In this document: in pieces, positions 42,882 to 51,931 of the stretch
Layout of the letters: each line of letters begins with the position of its first letter
How positions within the stretch are numbered: position 1 is the stretch's first letter
Assembly: GCF_013179735.1 (NCBI RefSeq)
Contig: NZ_JABMEG010000001.1
Span: forward strand, 1,178,001-1,242,000
DNA length: 64,000 nucleotides
Reading direction: 5' to 3'
DNA from: Permianibacter fluminis
GTDB lineage: Bacteria > Pseudomonadota > Gammaproteobacteria > Enterobacterales > Permianibacteraceae
Position numbers and translations under genes: made by a program
Notes under the pieces: model-generated
Told to the model about the DNA's origin: nothing
What the model saw: the letters and a program-made list of their open reading frames with translations, nothing else
Database searches by the model: none

Positions 42882-44174
42882 TCAAGCTGTTTCGCGTAGC
42901 GCCTGCGCCAAAATCGCCAGACCTTCAGCAAAGATCTTGTCTTCGGCGGTGATGGGGACCAGCACGCGGATGGTGTTGTAGTAGACGCCGCAGCTCAGCA
43001 GGATGAGGCCGAGTTCGGCGGCGCGGGCGGTGAGTTTTTTGGTGCGGTCGGCGTCCGGTTCATGGCTGCCGGGTTTGACAAGTTCAAACGCGACCATGCC
43101 GCCAAGACCACGGATTTCGCCAATGCCGAGGGCCTTGTCGGCGGCCAGTTCAGTCATGAATTGTTTGAACTTGTCGCCGAGCGCCTGTGAGCGCGCCAGC
43201 ACGTTTTCTTCGTTGATTACATCAATGACGGCGCAAGCGGCGGCGCACGCCACCGGATTGCCGGCGTAGGTGCCACCGAGGCCGCCGGGTGCCGGTGCGT
43301 CCATCACGTCGGCGCGGCCGACGACGCCGGAAATCGGCAGGCCGCCGCCAATCGATTTGGCGGTGGTGATGAGATCGGCGTGGACGTCGTAATGTTGCAT
43401 GGCGAAGTATTTGCCGGTGCGGGCGAAGCCGGATTGCACTTCATCGGCGATGAGCAAAATGCCGTGCTCGTCGCAGAGCGCACGCAGCGCTCGCATCAGT
43501 TCCGGCGGCGTGACGGTGAAGCCGCCTTCGCCTTGTACCGGTTCAATGATGATGGCAGCGACGCGGCTCGGTTCGATATCGCTTTTGAAAATGTTTTGCA
43601 GATCAGCCAGCGTGTCGGCGACGGTGACGCCGTGGTAGGCGTGCGGGAAGCGGGCGTGATAAATCTCGGCCGGAAACGGCCCGAAGCCGATTTTATACGG
43701 CGCCACTTTGCCGGTCAGCGCCATGCCCATCATGGTGCGGCCGTGAAAGCCGCCGCTGAAGGCGATGATGCCGGTGCGCTTGGTGTAGGCGCGGGCGATC
43801 TTGACGGAGTTTTCCACTGCCTCGGCGCCGGTGGAAAGAAACAGCGATTTGGCCGGGCCCTTGATGGGCGCGATCGCATTCAGTTTTTCCGCCAGCTCCA
43901 CATAAGGCTCATAGGGCATCACCTGAAAACAGGTGTGCAGAAAACGGCCGAGTTGTTTTTCGATGGCGGCCATGACTTTCGGATGTCGGTGGCCGGTGTT
44001 GAGCACGCCGATGCCGCCAGCGAAATCAATGTAGCGCTTGCCTTCAACGTCCCAGACTTCGGCGTTCAGCGCTTTGTCGGCGTAGCGCTGGGTGGCCTGG
44101 CCAACGCCGCGGGCGATGGCGGCTTCACGGCGTTTTTGCAGGTCGGCATTGCGGGGGGCGGCATTAGAAGACAT
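42882..44174 (-). CDS. gabT: 4-aminobutyrate aminotransferase
   Basis: 430 residues of a class III aminotransferase. Markers are IDFAGGIGVLNTGHRHPKV near the start, the PLP-contact FLSTGAEAVENSVKIAR, IIEPVQGEGGF, the Asp in LLIADEVQSGFARTG and the Schiff-base Lys in TTAKSIGGGLPISG (about residue 271). This is the GabT pattern; it should convert 4-aminobutyrate and 2-oxoglutarate to succinate semialdehyde and glutamate. No gabD lies beside it. Related enzymes acting on 5-aminovalerate have the same motifs, so the substrate is likely but not proven. Confidence 0.9.
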   Translation of the reverse strand: MSSNAAPRNADLQKRREAAIARGVGQATQRYADKALNAEVWDVEGKRYIDFAGGIGVLNTGHRHPKVMAAIEKQLGRFLHTCFQVMPYEPYVELAEKLNAIAPIKGPAKSLFLSTGAEAVENSVKIARAYTKRTGIIAFSGGFHGRTMMGMALTGKVAPYKIGFGPFPAEIYHARFPHAYHGVTVADTLADLQNIFKSDIEPSRVAAIIIEPVQGEGGFTVTPPELMRALRALCDEHGILLIADEVQSGFARTGKYFAMQHYDVHADLITTAKSIGGGLPISGVVGRADVMDAPAPGGLGGTYAGNPVACAAACAVIDVINEENVLARSQALGDKFKQFMTELAADKALGIGEIRGLGGMVAFELVKPGSHEPDADRTKKLTARAAELGLILLSCGVYYNTIRVLVPITAEDKIFAEGLAILAQALRETA

Positions 44175-44349
44175 GGCGAGACCTATCAGGCAGGCCGGCG
44201 CGGGGGCCGGTGGTTCGGGGTGTGTTTAATAAGTTAAACACAGTGTCGCGGCCAGCAGCAAGGGCCGGCCAGCTTGCTTGGACGTTTGTACTGCGAATGG
44301 GCGGCACGGAATCCTGTCCCGCCCGACCAACCGAGCGGCAACGGCCGGC

Positions 44350-45783
44350 TCAGACCTTGTCGGCCGCTGCGCAAATCCGGTTGCGGCCTTGATGCTTGGC
44401 GTCGTACAGCGCGCGGTCGGCGGCATCGATCAAGGCCGCTGCGGTGCGGCCGTGACCGGGGTAGCTGGCGACGCCGGCAGAAAGCGTGGCCCGCAGGCTG
44501 AGGGTGCCGAAGGGCACGGCCAGTTGCTCGAAGGCGCGTCGCCATTGTTCGGCGCGTTCAACGGCCGTTGCGGTGTTGGCGTGCGGCAGCACAAACAGAA
44601 ATTCTTCGCCACCGTAGCGGCAGGGAATGTCGCTGGCGCGGGCCTGCTCTTTCAGCAGTTGCGCCAGTTGCCGCAGCACTTCGTCGCCGGCGGGGTGACC
44701 GTAGGTGTCGTTGAGTTTCTTGAAGTGATCGATGTCGGCCAGCACCACGCTGACCGGGTAGCCTTCGCGCAGCGCCCGCGACAATTCCCGATCCAGTGAT
44801 TCTTCCATGTAGCGCCGGTTGAACAGACCGGTGAGCGGATCGCGAATCGCCTGCTCGCGCAGCAAACCGTGCAGTTCTTCGATTTTGCTCAGCTGTTGCT
44901 GCAGATGTTCGTTGGTGACCCGCAGCGCGGTTTCCATGTGTTTGCGTTCGCTGATTTTGCGGGAAATGCCGCAGATGTAGCGGCAGCGGCCGCGCTCATC
45001 GAGCAGCGGCGACAGCACGGTATCAAAGTCCTGGCGGACAGTGTCGCGATCCGGCGCCGACTCTTCGTAGTGAGCCACTTGCCGGGTGTCCACCACGTGC
45101 TGGTAGCGGGCGCTGACACTGGCCAGCAAAGTGGGGTCGGTCAGCAATTCCGACAGTGTGCGGTCCAGCATCTGATCCTTGCTGGCGCCGAAGAAACTGG
45201 CCATCGCGTTGTTGGTGGCAATCAGGCGGAATTGCTGATCGGCATCGACCCGGATCAGGAACACGTGATCGGTCATGGCATCGTAAAACTGCTGCAGCAC
45301 CCGGCGCTGTTCGCGCAGTTCCATTTCGACCTGTTTGCGACCGCTGACATTGACGGCGGCGACAAAGATGGCGGCTTGCTGTTCAAAGTCGGTGACGCGC
45401 GCTGACACCGACATCCAGACCGGATCGCCGCCCGGGGTCTGCAGCGCAAGCTCCATGTCATCGAGCTTGCCGTCGCGCTTCAGGGTGGCAACAAACAGTT
45501 CGCGATCGGCAGGGTTTTGGTAATACATCGGCGCCGGCGTGCCGACCACTTCGTCGGCATGGGGCACATCAAATTCGGCCACGGCGCGCCGGTTCAGGTA
45601 CAGCACGGTGTTGTCGCGCAGCGAGGTGATGACGATGGCGCACGGCGCCGAGTCGAGCAGCAGGCGGTACTTGGCCTCGCTGCTGCGTAGCGCGGCCTCG
45701 CTCTGCAAGCGGTTTTGGTGCAGGCGCCAAAGCCAGTAGCCGAGGCCGGCAAGACTTAGCGCTGCCAACAGGTAACCCAACAC
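44350..45783 (-). CDS. PAS-PAS-GGDEF diguanylate cyclase
   Basis: 477 residues from the GTG at 45783, which places a membrane segment (LGYLLAALSLAGLGYWLWRL) at the very N-terminus; the frame is open to 45990 but the extra part is Pro/Arg-rich and unconvincing. Two PAS domains follow (about 40-155 and 165-285), each closing in a PAC-like segment (GRKQVEMELREQRRV, SERKHMETALR). The GGDEF domain has GGEEF at about 391-395 and an I-site RASD five residues earlier, so it should make c-di-GMP and be product-inhibited. The signal sensed by the PAS domains is unknown. Confidence 0.85.
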   Translation of the reverse strand: MLGYLLAALSLAGLGYWLWRLHQNRLQSEAALRSSEAKYRLLLDSAPCAIVITSLRDNTVLYLNRRAVAEFDVPHADEVVGTPAPMYYQNPADRELFVATLKRDGKLDDMELALQTPGGDPVWMSVSARVTDFEQQAAIFVAAVNVSGRKQVEMELREQRRVLQQFYDAMTDHVFLIRVDADQQFRLIATNNAMASFFGASKDQMLDRTLSELLTDPTLLASVSARYQHVVDTRQVAHYEESAPDRDTVRQDFDTVLSPLLDERGRCRYICGISRKISERKHMETALRVTNEHLQQQLSKIEELHGLLREQAIRDPLTGLFNRRYMEESLDRELSRALREGYPVSVVLADIDHFKKLNDTYGHPAGDEVLRQLAQLLKEQARASDIPCRYGGEEFLFVLPHANTATAVERAEQWRRAFEQLAVPFGTLSLRATLSAGVASYPGHGRTAAALIDAADRALYDAKHQGRNRICAAADKV

Positions 45784-46220
45784 GTCCGTGTCTACTCCCG
45801 GGATCGCGACCAGCAAGGGGCCATAGGGGCAGTAGCCCCTAGTCTGGCAGCCGGGCCGGCAATTGTCAGCGACAGGCAGGAAACAGGGCGGCGGTGGAGT
45901 GGCGGGTCGGGCAGGGCAGTGCAGGGCAGGTAGCGAGGGCGGTGCCCGGCGATGTCGCGATGAGTATTTGAAAGACCTGCCGGATTCCACTGCGTTGCAT
46001 CCGGGCTACGGGAGATGGAGCGGTTTGGTAGCCCGGATGCAGCGAAGCGGAATCCGGGGTCAAGCGCTCGTGACCAAGAGCGTTTGTGAGGGTGATCTGT
46101 GGCCGCTGCATGGCGGATTTCGACGCCGACAGTGGCGGGGCTCGTATGCTACTCTTTGCGCCCTCAATTCCAGTCATCCCGGCCCGGTCAGGGCCGGCCC
46201 CCGTGTCGAGGACCCACCCC
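45784..46220. other. 437-bp intergenic region with a palindromic repeat doublet
   Basis: Between the diverging PAS-GGDEF gene and mdh. Apart from the repeat at 45980-46057 nothing gene-like is seen. A CGAGGA ribosome site is just upstream of the mdh ATG. Confidence 0.5.
45980..46057. repeat. Inverted doublet of a dispersed intergenic repeat
   Basis: The left arm 45980-46009 and right arm 46028-46057 are 30 bp each with three mismatches, separated by 18 bp. The arm contains GTAGCCCGGATGCAGCG and GGAATCCGG, words seen in dispersed intergenic repeats of many proteobacteria. REP/MITE-like; possibly mobilised by a REP-type transposase elsewhere. Confidence 0.65.
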
Positions 46221-47201
46221 ATGAAAGCTCCTGTTCGCGTTGCTGTTACCGGTGCCGCCGGTCAAATCTGTTATTCGCTGCTGTTCCGGGTCGCCAATGG
46301 CGAAATGTTCGGCAAAGATCAGCCGGTCATTCTGCAATTGCTGGAAATCACCCCGGCGCTGAAAGTGTTGGAAGCGGTGGCGATGGAATTGAATGACTGC
46401 GCATTCCCGCTGCTGCATGGCATCGTCCCGACCGACAGCCCGGAAGTCGCGTTCAAGGACGCCGATTACGCCCTGCTGGTCGGCGCCAAGCCGCGCGGCC
46501 CGGGCATGGAGCGCAGCGATCTGCTGAAAGACAACGGCAAGATTTTCAGCGCGCTCGGCAAGATCGTCGACAAGGTCGCCAGCAAGAACATCAAGATCGT
46601 TGTGGTCGGCAACCCGGCTAACACCAACGCCTACATCCTCAGCAAGAATGCGCCGAGCATCAACCCGCGCAACATCACCGCGCTGACCCGTCTGGATCAC
46701 AACCGTGGTCTGCACCAGCTGGCGGCGAAAGTCGGCGGCAAGGTCAGCGACATCAAGAAGATGTTGATCTGGGGCAATCACTCGACCACCCAGGTGCCGG
46801 ACATCACTTACGCCACCATCAATGGCAAGGCGGCACCGACCGTGGTCAATGACGACGCCTGGACTCGCGATGCCTTCATCCCGACCGTGGCCAAACGCGG
46901 CGCCGCCGTGATCGCTGCGCGCGGTGCGTCGTCGGCAGCCTCGGCCGCCAATGCCGTGGTCGATCACATGCGTGATTGGGTGCTCGGTACGGCCGAAGGT
47001 GACTGGACCTCGATGGCGGTATCGTCGGATGGCAGCTATGGCATCGAGAAGGGTCTGGTCTACTCCTACCCGGTGATCTGCAAGAACGGCGACTGGACCA
47101 TCATCCCGAACCTGCCGGTCAATGACTTCATCAAGGCCAAGATGAAAGAGTCCGAGAAGGAACTGCAGGAAGAGCGCGATACCTGCAAAGACTTGCTGTA
47201 A
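46221..47201 (+). CDS. mdh: Malate dehydrogenase
   Basis: 326 residues from the ATG at 46221. The NAD-binding loop is [22 protein letters not shown] split over residues 10-31. [21 protein letters not shown] (substrate Arg and Asp) and the catalytic His in IWGNHS follow. This is the long-form MDH of the beta/gamma type rather than the E. coli type. It interconverts malate and oxaloacetate in the TCA cycle. It is a single gene followed by a strong terminator. Confidence 0.96.
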   Translation: MKAPVRVAVTGAAGQICYSLLFRVANGEMFGKDQPVILQLLEITPALKVLEAVAMELNDCAFPLLHGIVPTDSPEVAFKDADYALLVGAKPRGPGMERSDLLKDNGKIFSALGKIVDKVASKNIKIVVVGNPANTNAYILSKNAPSINPRNITALTRLDHNRGLHQLAAKVGGKVSDIKKMLIWGNHSTTQVPDITYATINGKAAPTVVNDDAWTRDAFIPTVAKRGAAVIAARGASSAASAANAVVDHMRDWVLGTAEGDWTSMAVSSDGSYGIEKGLVYSYPVICKNGDWTIIPNLPVNDFIKAKMKESEKELQEERDTCKDLL

Positions 47202-47224
47202 TTCGCGATTGCCAGTGGTTGAAC

Positions 47225-47252
47225 AAAAACGGGGCCTTTGGCCCCGTTTTTG
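47225..47252 (+). terminator. Rho-independent terminator after mdh
   Basis: Stem CAAAAACGGGGCC (47225-47236, 12-13 bp) and GGCCCCGTTTTTG (47240-47252), loop TTT, followed by more T. Confidence 0.9.
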
Positions 47253-47528
47253 TTTTGCGATTGGCGGCGCAACGTGTGCTGCCAATTGAAACCTTGCGAC
47301 CGCGTTGTCAGTGCCGATGACCGGATAAATATGCAAGTGCATTCGACACCTAGGTCATGTTGGTGCAAAAAAATGCATGCCACTGATCTCGCGTGTTTTT
47401 CGGAACCATCGTCCTCAATCAGCTGAATTCTCTAGTACGTATGTCATTTTTTTTGCGGTTTTGGCGCTACATTTCGATACATGGCGTAAAGGCCACTTTA
47501 CACCCCGCCAAGATTGGCCAAGTTCTGC

Positions 47529-47557
47529 TTGACGCCCCTTACCTCAGCTCCTAGATT
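47529..47557 (+). promoter_or_regulatory. Candidate sigma-70 promoter for TonB receptor 2
   Basis: TTGACG (47529-47534), 17-bp spacer, TAGATT (47552-47557), about 80 bp before the receptor ATG. A palindrome GCCAA-GA-TTGGC just upstream (47507-47518) could bind a regulator. Confidence 0.45.
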
Positions 47558-47638
47558 GCGCGCCCTTGTCTGGTTTTTGACCGGACCTTCACCGTTTTAT
47601 GCGGTGTTTCTTCCGCCGTTCCAGTCGCAGGAGTCGTT

Positions 47639-50182
47639 ATGCAGTTCTCGTTGTTGCGCCGCCATCCGGTTGCGCATGCTGTTGTCGCGTTGCTCTCCAC
47701 TCAAGCCATCGTTGCCGTTGCCGCCGAAAATCAGGAAGAGCGGATTGTTGTTACCGGCACTCACATCAAACGCATTGATCAGGAAACCGCCTCGCCTGTA
47801 GTCGTCATCGATCGCACTGCAATTGAAGGTTCCGGCGCCAGTTCGATCAGTGAGTTGCTGCAAATGTCGGCGTTCAATGGCGCCGGCACGTTCAACGAAG
47901 CGTTCACCAGTGGTTTTACCCCGGGTGCCGCGGCGTTTGATCTGCGTGGCTTTGGTCCGGAACGCACGCTGGTTCTGGTCAATGGCAAACGGCAGCCGAT
48001 TTATCCGTTTGGTGCCGGCGGCAGCAAAGCCTTTGTCGACTTGAACAGCATTCCGCTGGCGACCGTCAAGCGGGTGGAAATTCTGAAAGACGGCGCATCG
48101 GCCCTGTACGGTTCGGATGCCGTGGCTGGCGTCATCAACATCATTACCTATGAGCGTTTTGACGGCACGGAAGTCAATCTGCGCGGCAAAGCGCCAGTAG
48201 ACGGCGGCGCCGAAACCGGTTCGCTGTCGGTGCTGACCGGCGGTGAATCCGGCAAGTGGATCTGGTTGGTCGGCGCAGAAGCTTCTCAGCGCGAAGAACT
48301 GTTGGGCGCTGATCGCGACTACGCACGTTCGCTGCGCTTTGATTTTGGCGATTTGGGCGTTGTCGACGGTCGCAGCACGGTGGGCGGGACCGCATGGCAA
48401 CGCAACCTGGCAACGAATGAAGTTTCAGTACTCGGTAATTGCGCGGCTGCCGACACCTTGGCGGCGAGCCTGCTGAATCCGGCGTTTACCGGCAATTTCT
48501 GTGCGTATGATTTTGCTGGCCAGTCGCAGCTTTTGCCGGAATCGGATCGATTCAGTTTTGATAGCCACGTCAAATACGATTTTGGCTGGGCCAACGTAAG
48601 CTTCAGCTACGGACTGGTGGGCGTTGACACACGGTCCACCGGCTTTTTTACCTCGACGCCGGCATTTGCCCAAAATGACACGGTAGATGGTGTCAATTAT
48701 CGCGTGGTGCGTCGCCTGACCGAACTTGGCACACCGACCATTGAAACGGATTCGGCGACCCAACATCTGGCGATGGACTGGAACTGGCAACTCGGCGAAT
48801 TTGAGTTCACGTTCTCGGCTTATCAAAGCAAAAACGAAATTGACGAAGAGCTGAGTGAAGGCTGGTTGCATATCGATGATTACAGCCGGCTGGCGGCGGA
48901 TGTCGCCAATGGCACGGTCTCGCTGCGCAATCGCTTGACTGCCGCTCAGGTGGCCGACTACACCGACAGCTTCTGGCACAGCGGCGAATCCAGCGTCGCG
49001 GTGCAGGAAATGCGGGTTTCCGGCCCCTTGATTGACACCACGCTCGGTCCGATTTGGCTCGCCGCCGGTGCGGAACACCGTAAAGAAGATTTCTTCGATC
49101 GTTCCGAACAAGCCATTCTGGACGGCAATGTGGTCGGCTATGGCACCTCGGGTGCAGAAGGCGATCGCCAGCTCAATGCCGCCTATGTCGAAACGGCGAT
49201 TCCGTTGTCGGAGCGGGCTGAGTTGTCGCTGTCGGTGCGTCAGGATGATTACAATGATTTTGGCAGCAGCACCAATCCGAAAATCGGCTTCCGGTTGAAC
49301 CCGGCAGAAAACTGGTTGTTCCGCGCCTCGTGGGGCACCGGCTTCCGGGCACCGGGTTTGCACCAGCTGTATACCAATCTGAATATCGGTAGCGCCGGCG
49401 CGCGGCCGTTTGTTCAATCCGGTAATCCGGATTTGCAACCGGAAGAGTCCGAGTCGCTGGTATTGGGCGTGTTGGTGGAACCGGCCAGTGGCAGTGAAGT
49501 GTCGCTGGACATCTGGTCAATTGATGTCGACAACATCGTTTCCAATCTCGGCGCCGCCACGATTGAACGGCTGTGCGTGAGCAATCCAACACCGCCGGCA
49601 TTCTGTGCTGGTCGGGTGCTGGCCGCTGGTGAAGTATTCACGGCCTGGAATGGCGCGACTTACACCGCTACCGATGTCACTTACAACGACTCCTTCCTGA
49701 ACCTTGCCGGCCGCAAGGCGTTTGGTGTCGATTTGGGACTCGGTTTTCGCTACAACAAAGTTCTGGGCGGTGTGCTCAAGTGGAACGCCGAAATTACCCG
49801 TCTGATCAATATCGAAGAAGAGCCCTATCCGGATGGTGGCATTCAGGAATTGGAAGGCACTTCGGGTAATCCGTTGTGGCGGGCCAAGCTGATGTTGCAT
49901 TGGCAAGGTGATGCGATGACCCACTATGCGGCTGTTCAGTATGTTGGCCGTTGGGATATCGTTGACGGCAATGGCGAGGCGTTTTACTCCGTCGATCCGT
50001 ATGCCCAACTGGATTATCAGGCGGGCTATGCGTTCAACGCCGGCCATCGCGTGGTGTTGGGCGTGCAGAACGTTACCGACGAAGCGCCGCCGACCTCGGC
50101 GTTTTCCTGGCCATTCTTCAATCGCTCGCTGTACTCGGCACTGGGTCGTACCGTGTCGCTGGAATGGCAAGGCCGGTTTTGA
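47639..50182 (+). CDS. TonB-dependent outer-membrane receptor 2
   Basis: 847 residues with a signal peptide ending near residue 29 (AVAAE). The TonB box region is EERIVVTGTHIKR. The plug has VILKDGASALYGSDAVAGVINI-type motifs (split as EILKDGASALYGSD and AVAGVINI), and the barrel ends in VSLEWQGRF with the terminal Phe. CAGGAG precedes the start. The ligand is unknown. Two chalcone-isomerase-like/TonB fusion genes follow on the same strand, and a terminator lies at 50198-50223, so they are separate transcripts. Siderophore, sugar or aromatic uptake cannot be told apart from sequence alone. Confidence 0.9.
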   Translation: MQFSLLRRHPVAHAVVALLSTQAIVAVAAENQEERIVVTGTHIKRIDQETASPVVVIDRTAIEGSGASSISELLQMSAFNGAGTFNEAFTSGFTPGAAAFDLRGFGPERTLVLVNGKRQPIYPFGAGGSKAFVDLNSIPLATVKRVEILKDGASALYGSDAVAGVINIITYERFDGTEVNLRGKAPVDGGAETGSLSVLTGGESGKWIWLVGAEASQREELLGADRDYARSLRFDFGDLGVVDGRSTVGGTAWQRNLATNEVSVLGNCAAADTLAASLLNPAFTGNFCAYDFAGQSQLLPESDRFSFDSHVKYDFGWANVSFSYGLVGVDTRSTGFFTSTPAFAQNDTVDGVNYRVVRRLTELGTPTIETDSATQHLAMDWNWQLGEFEFTFSAYQSKNEIDEELSEGWLHIDDYSRLAADVANGTVSLRNRLTAAQVADYTDSFWHSGESSVAVQEMRVSGPLIDTTLGPIWLAAGAEHRKEDFFDRSEQAILDGNVVGYGTSGAEGDRQLNAAYVETAIPLSERAELSLSVRQDDYNDFGSSTNPKIGFRLNPAENWLFRASWGTGFRAPGLHQLYTNLNIGSAGARPFVQSGNPDLQPEESESLVLGVLVEPASGSEVSLDIWSIDVDNIVSNLGAATIERLCVSNPTPPAFCAGRVLAAGEVFTAWNGATYTATDVTYNDSFLNLAGRKAFGVDLGLGFRYNKVLGGVLKWNAEITRLINIEEEPYPDGGIQELEGTSGNPLWRAKLMLHWQGDAMTHYAAVQYVGRWDIVDGNGEAFYSVDPYAQLDYQAGYAFNAGHRVVLGVQNVTDEAPPTSAFSWPFFNRSLYSALGRTVSLEWQGRF

Positions 50183-50197
50183 TCAGGAAGTAAGGAC

Positions 50198-50223
50198 AAG
50201 GCCCGCGCTGTGCGGGCCTTTTC
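50198..50223 (+). terminator. Terminator after TonB receptor 2
   Basis: AAGGCCCGC (50198-50206), loop GCTGT, GCGGGCCTT (50212-50220) followed by TT. Confidence 0.85.
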
Positions 50224-50254
50224 ATGGCGATGCAACAATGATGGCGTCAGGCAG

Positions 50255-51613
50255 ATGAACAAACGGTTGAAACGTTGTTGCCGTTGGCCGGCAGTGCTGC
50301 GCCCACGGTTGTGGTTTCGGTGCTGGTTGATGGCGCTGGCGCTGGTCAGCTATGGTCCGGCGCTGTCAGCGCAAAATCAGTCAGCAGCCGACGATCTGAC
50401 GGTGGTCACGCTGGCGCCGAATGTCAGCCTGCAACTGCATGGCATTGCCGTCGCCCAGCATCTGCGCAATGACTATTATATCGGCGCCTTGTATCTGCCG
50501 GACTGGAGTCCGGATCCCGGTCAGGCCGCCAACGAAACAGTGCCCAAGCGGCTCAGCATGAAAGTGCTGGCGGATCGGCTGTCAGCGCGCGAATTTCAGC
50601 GGCACTGGAAAGAGCTGATCGCGCTCAACAACCCGCGCAGTACCTGGCAACCCCAAGGCGAGCGGATCTTGAAATTCGCCGAGGCGTTTCAGGACGGTTT
50701 GCAGCGCGGCGATCAGATCGATTTTGATTTTCTGCCCGGGCAGGGCACTCGCGTTCGATTGAACAACGAGCTGTTGGTGAGCATCAACGGCGATGGTTTT
50801 TATCCGCTGCTGTTGTCGGCTTGGCTGGGCGATATTCCGCCGTCGAAAGCGTTTCAATCGGCCTTGCTCGGCAGCCAGGACGCGGAAGCTCGCGCCCGTC
50901 TGATCCTGTCGTTTACCGCAATCCCGGCCGTGTCGCGGCCGCTGACCAGCAGCGCCGCGATCGCCGCTGCGGGCAACCCGGCGCCGGTTTCAACGGCGAC
51001 GCTGGCATCGAGCGCGACAGCGCTGGACAAAGCCGCGTCCGCGCCGGCAGCGAAACCGGCGGCCAAGAAGCCAGTACCGACCGCGACCAGCAAAGCCGTG
51101 CCGCCGCAGCCTGCGGTAACCGCCGTCGCGGCGGCAGGTTCCGCACCGCAGCCGGCGACAACACCTGCCCATGCGAGGGAGTCAGCGGCAGTCAGCATGG
51201 TAGCCACGGCCCAGCCGGTTGCGACACCAAGCGAGCAGGTTGATGTGATTCCGGGCTCCGTGCAGACCGAGGCGCCGACCAAAGCGCCAATCGCCAGCGT
51301 GGCGACCGCACTGGTCGACGAAGATTTGCTGTTGGGTGAATACAAGCGAAGCGCGTTGCAGAAGATTCGCAAGCAACTGGAATACCCGCCGCGTGCTTGG
51401 CGGCTCGGTCTGACCGGTTCGGGCGTGATACGGGTGCAGATTGATCGGGCTGGCAGCGTGTTGGCCAGCACGGTCGTGGTATCGACCGGGCAAATGATTC
51501 TGGATCAGGCCATGGTGAGCATGGTCGAGCGCAGCGTGCCGCTTGCAGCGCTGCCGGCTGAGGTCAGCGTCAATGAGTTGAGCCTGGAAATCCCGGTCGA
51601 CTTTGTCCGCTGA
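50255..51613 (+). CDS. Chalcone-isomerase-like domain fused to TonB C-terminal domain (copy 1)
   Basis: 452 residues from the ATG at 50255. The N-terminus is a signal peptide or anchor (WLMALALVSYGPALSA). Residues about 45-215 form a chalcone-isomerase-like domain (Chalcone_3 type): GIAVAQHLRNDYYIGALYLP, then PKRLSMKVLADRLSA and WLGDIPPSKAFQ. An Ala/Pro-rich linker follows (about 230-345). The end is a TonB C-terminal domain (about 354-452: EYPPRAWRLGLTGSGVIRV, then SVPLAALP). Tandem with a second fusion gene of the same build. TonB C-domains normally pull on receptor TonB boxes; here the long linker is replaced by a folded domain. No ExbB/ExbD genes nearby. Function unknown. Confidence 0.8.
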   Translation: MNKRLKRCCRWPAVLRPRLWFRCWLMALALVSYGPALSAQNQSAADDLTVVTLAPNVSLQLHGIAVAQHLRNDYYIGALYLPDWSPDPGQAANETVPKRLSMKVLADRLSAREFQRHWKELIALNNPRSTWQPQGERILKFAEAFQDGLQRGDQIDFDFLPGQGTRVRLNNELLVSINGDGFYPLLLSAWLGDIPPSKAFQSALLGSQDAEARARLILSFTAIPAVSRPLTSSAAIAAAGNPAPVSTATLASSATALDKAASAPAAKPAAKKPVPTATSKAVPPQPAVTAVAAAGSAPQPATTPAHARESAAVSMVATAQPVATPSEQVDVIPGSVQTEAPTKAPIASVATALVDEDLLLGEYKRSALQKIRKQLEYPPRAWRLGLTGSGVIRVQIDRAGSVLASTVVVSTGQMILDQAMVSMVERSVPLAALPAEVSVNELSLEIPVDFVR

Positions 51614-51695
51614 ACCGGCGTCCACCGCGTTATGGCTGACTCTGACCTGCAGCGATTCGGTCGGGTCGGTTGACCACTGCGCAGCAAAGCCAATG

Positions 51696-51723
51696 AAAAG
51701 GGACCGCAACGGTCCCTTTTTTT
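51696..51723 (+). terminator. Terminator between the two fusion genes
   Basis: AAAAGGGACCG (51696-51706), loop CAA, CGGTCCCTTTT (51710-51720) followed by T. Perfect 11-bp stem. Confidence 0.9.
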
Positions 51724-51931
51724 CGCCCCGGTTTTTGCCGCCTGTCTTTCGCAGCACCTGTCGCGCACCCAGCCAAATACGGCCTTGCTGGCCGGACCAG
51801 ACAGAAAAAAGCCCGCCACGACGTCTTTTTGTCGGTTTCAAACGGCAGCACAGCCGTCCGAGCTGGACGAGAGGCAGGTAATTTCGTTAACTTCCTCACA
51901 GTTGTGCACGGTTTCACCAGGTACGCCAAAG

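Larger units (their letters stand above)
47202..47638. other. 437-bp intergenic region upstream of second TonB receptor
   Basis: Contains the mdh terminator, then mostly unmarked sequence. Near the receptor it has a GCCAA-GA-TTGGC palindrome (47507-47518) and the promoter candidate at 47529-47557. One GTTGAAC word at 47219-47225 lies in the mdh terminator and is not part of the operator set. Confidence 0.5.

Noticed and set aside
47219-47225. GTTGAAC word after mdh as another operator of the glycoside regulon
   Set aside because: Single copy, embedded in the mdh terminator and about 400 bp from the receptor start, without the AAA context or paired arm.
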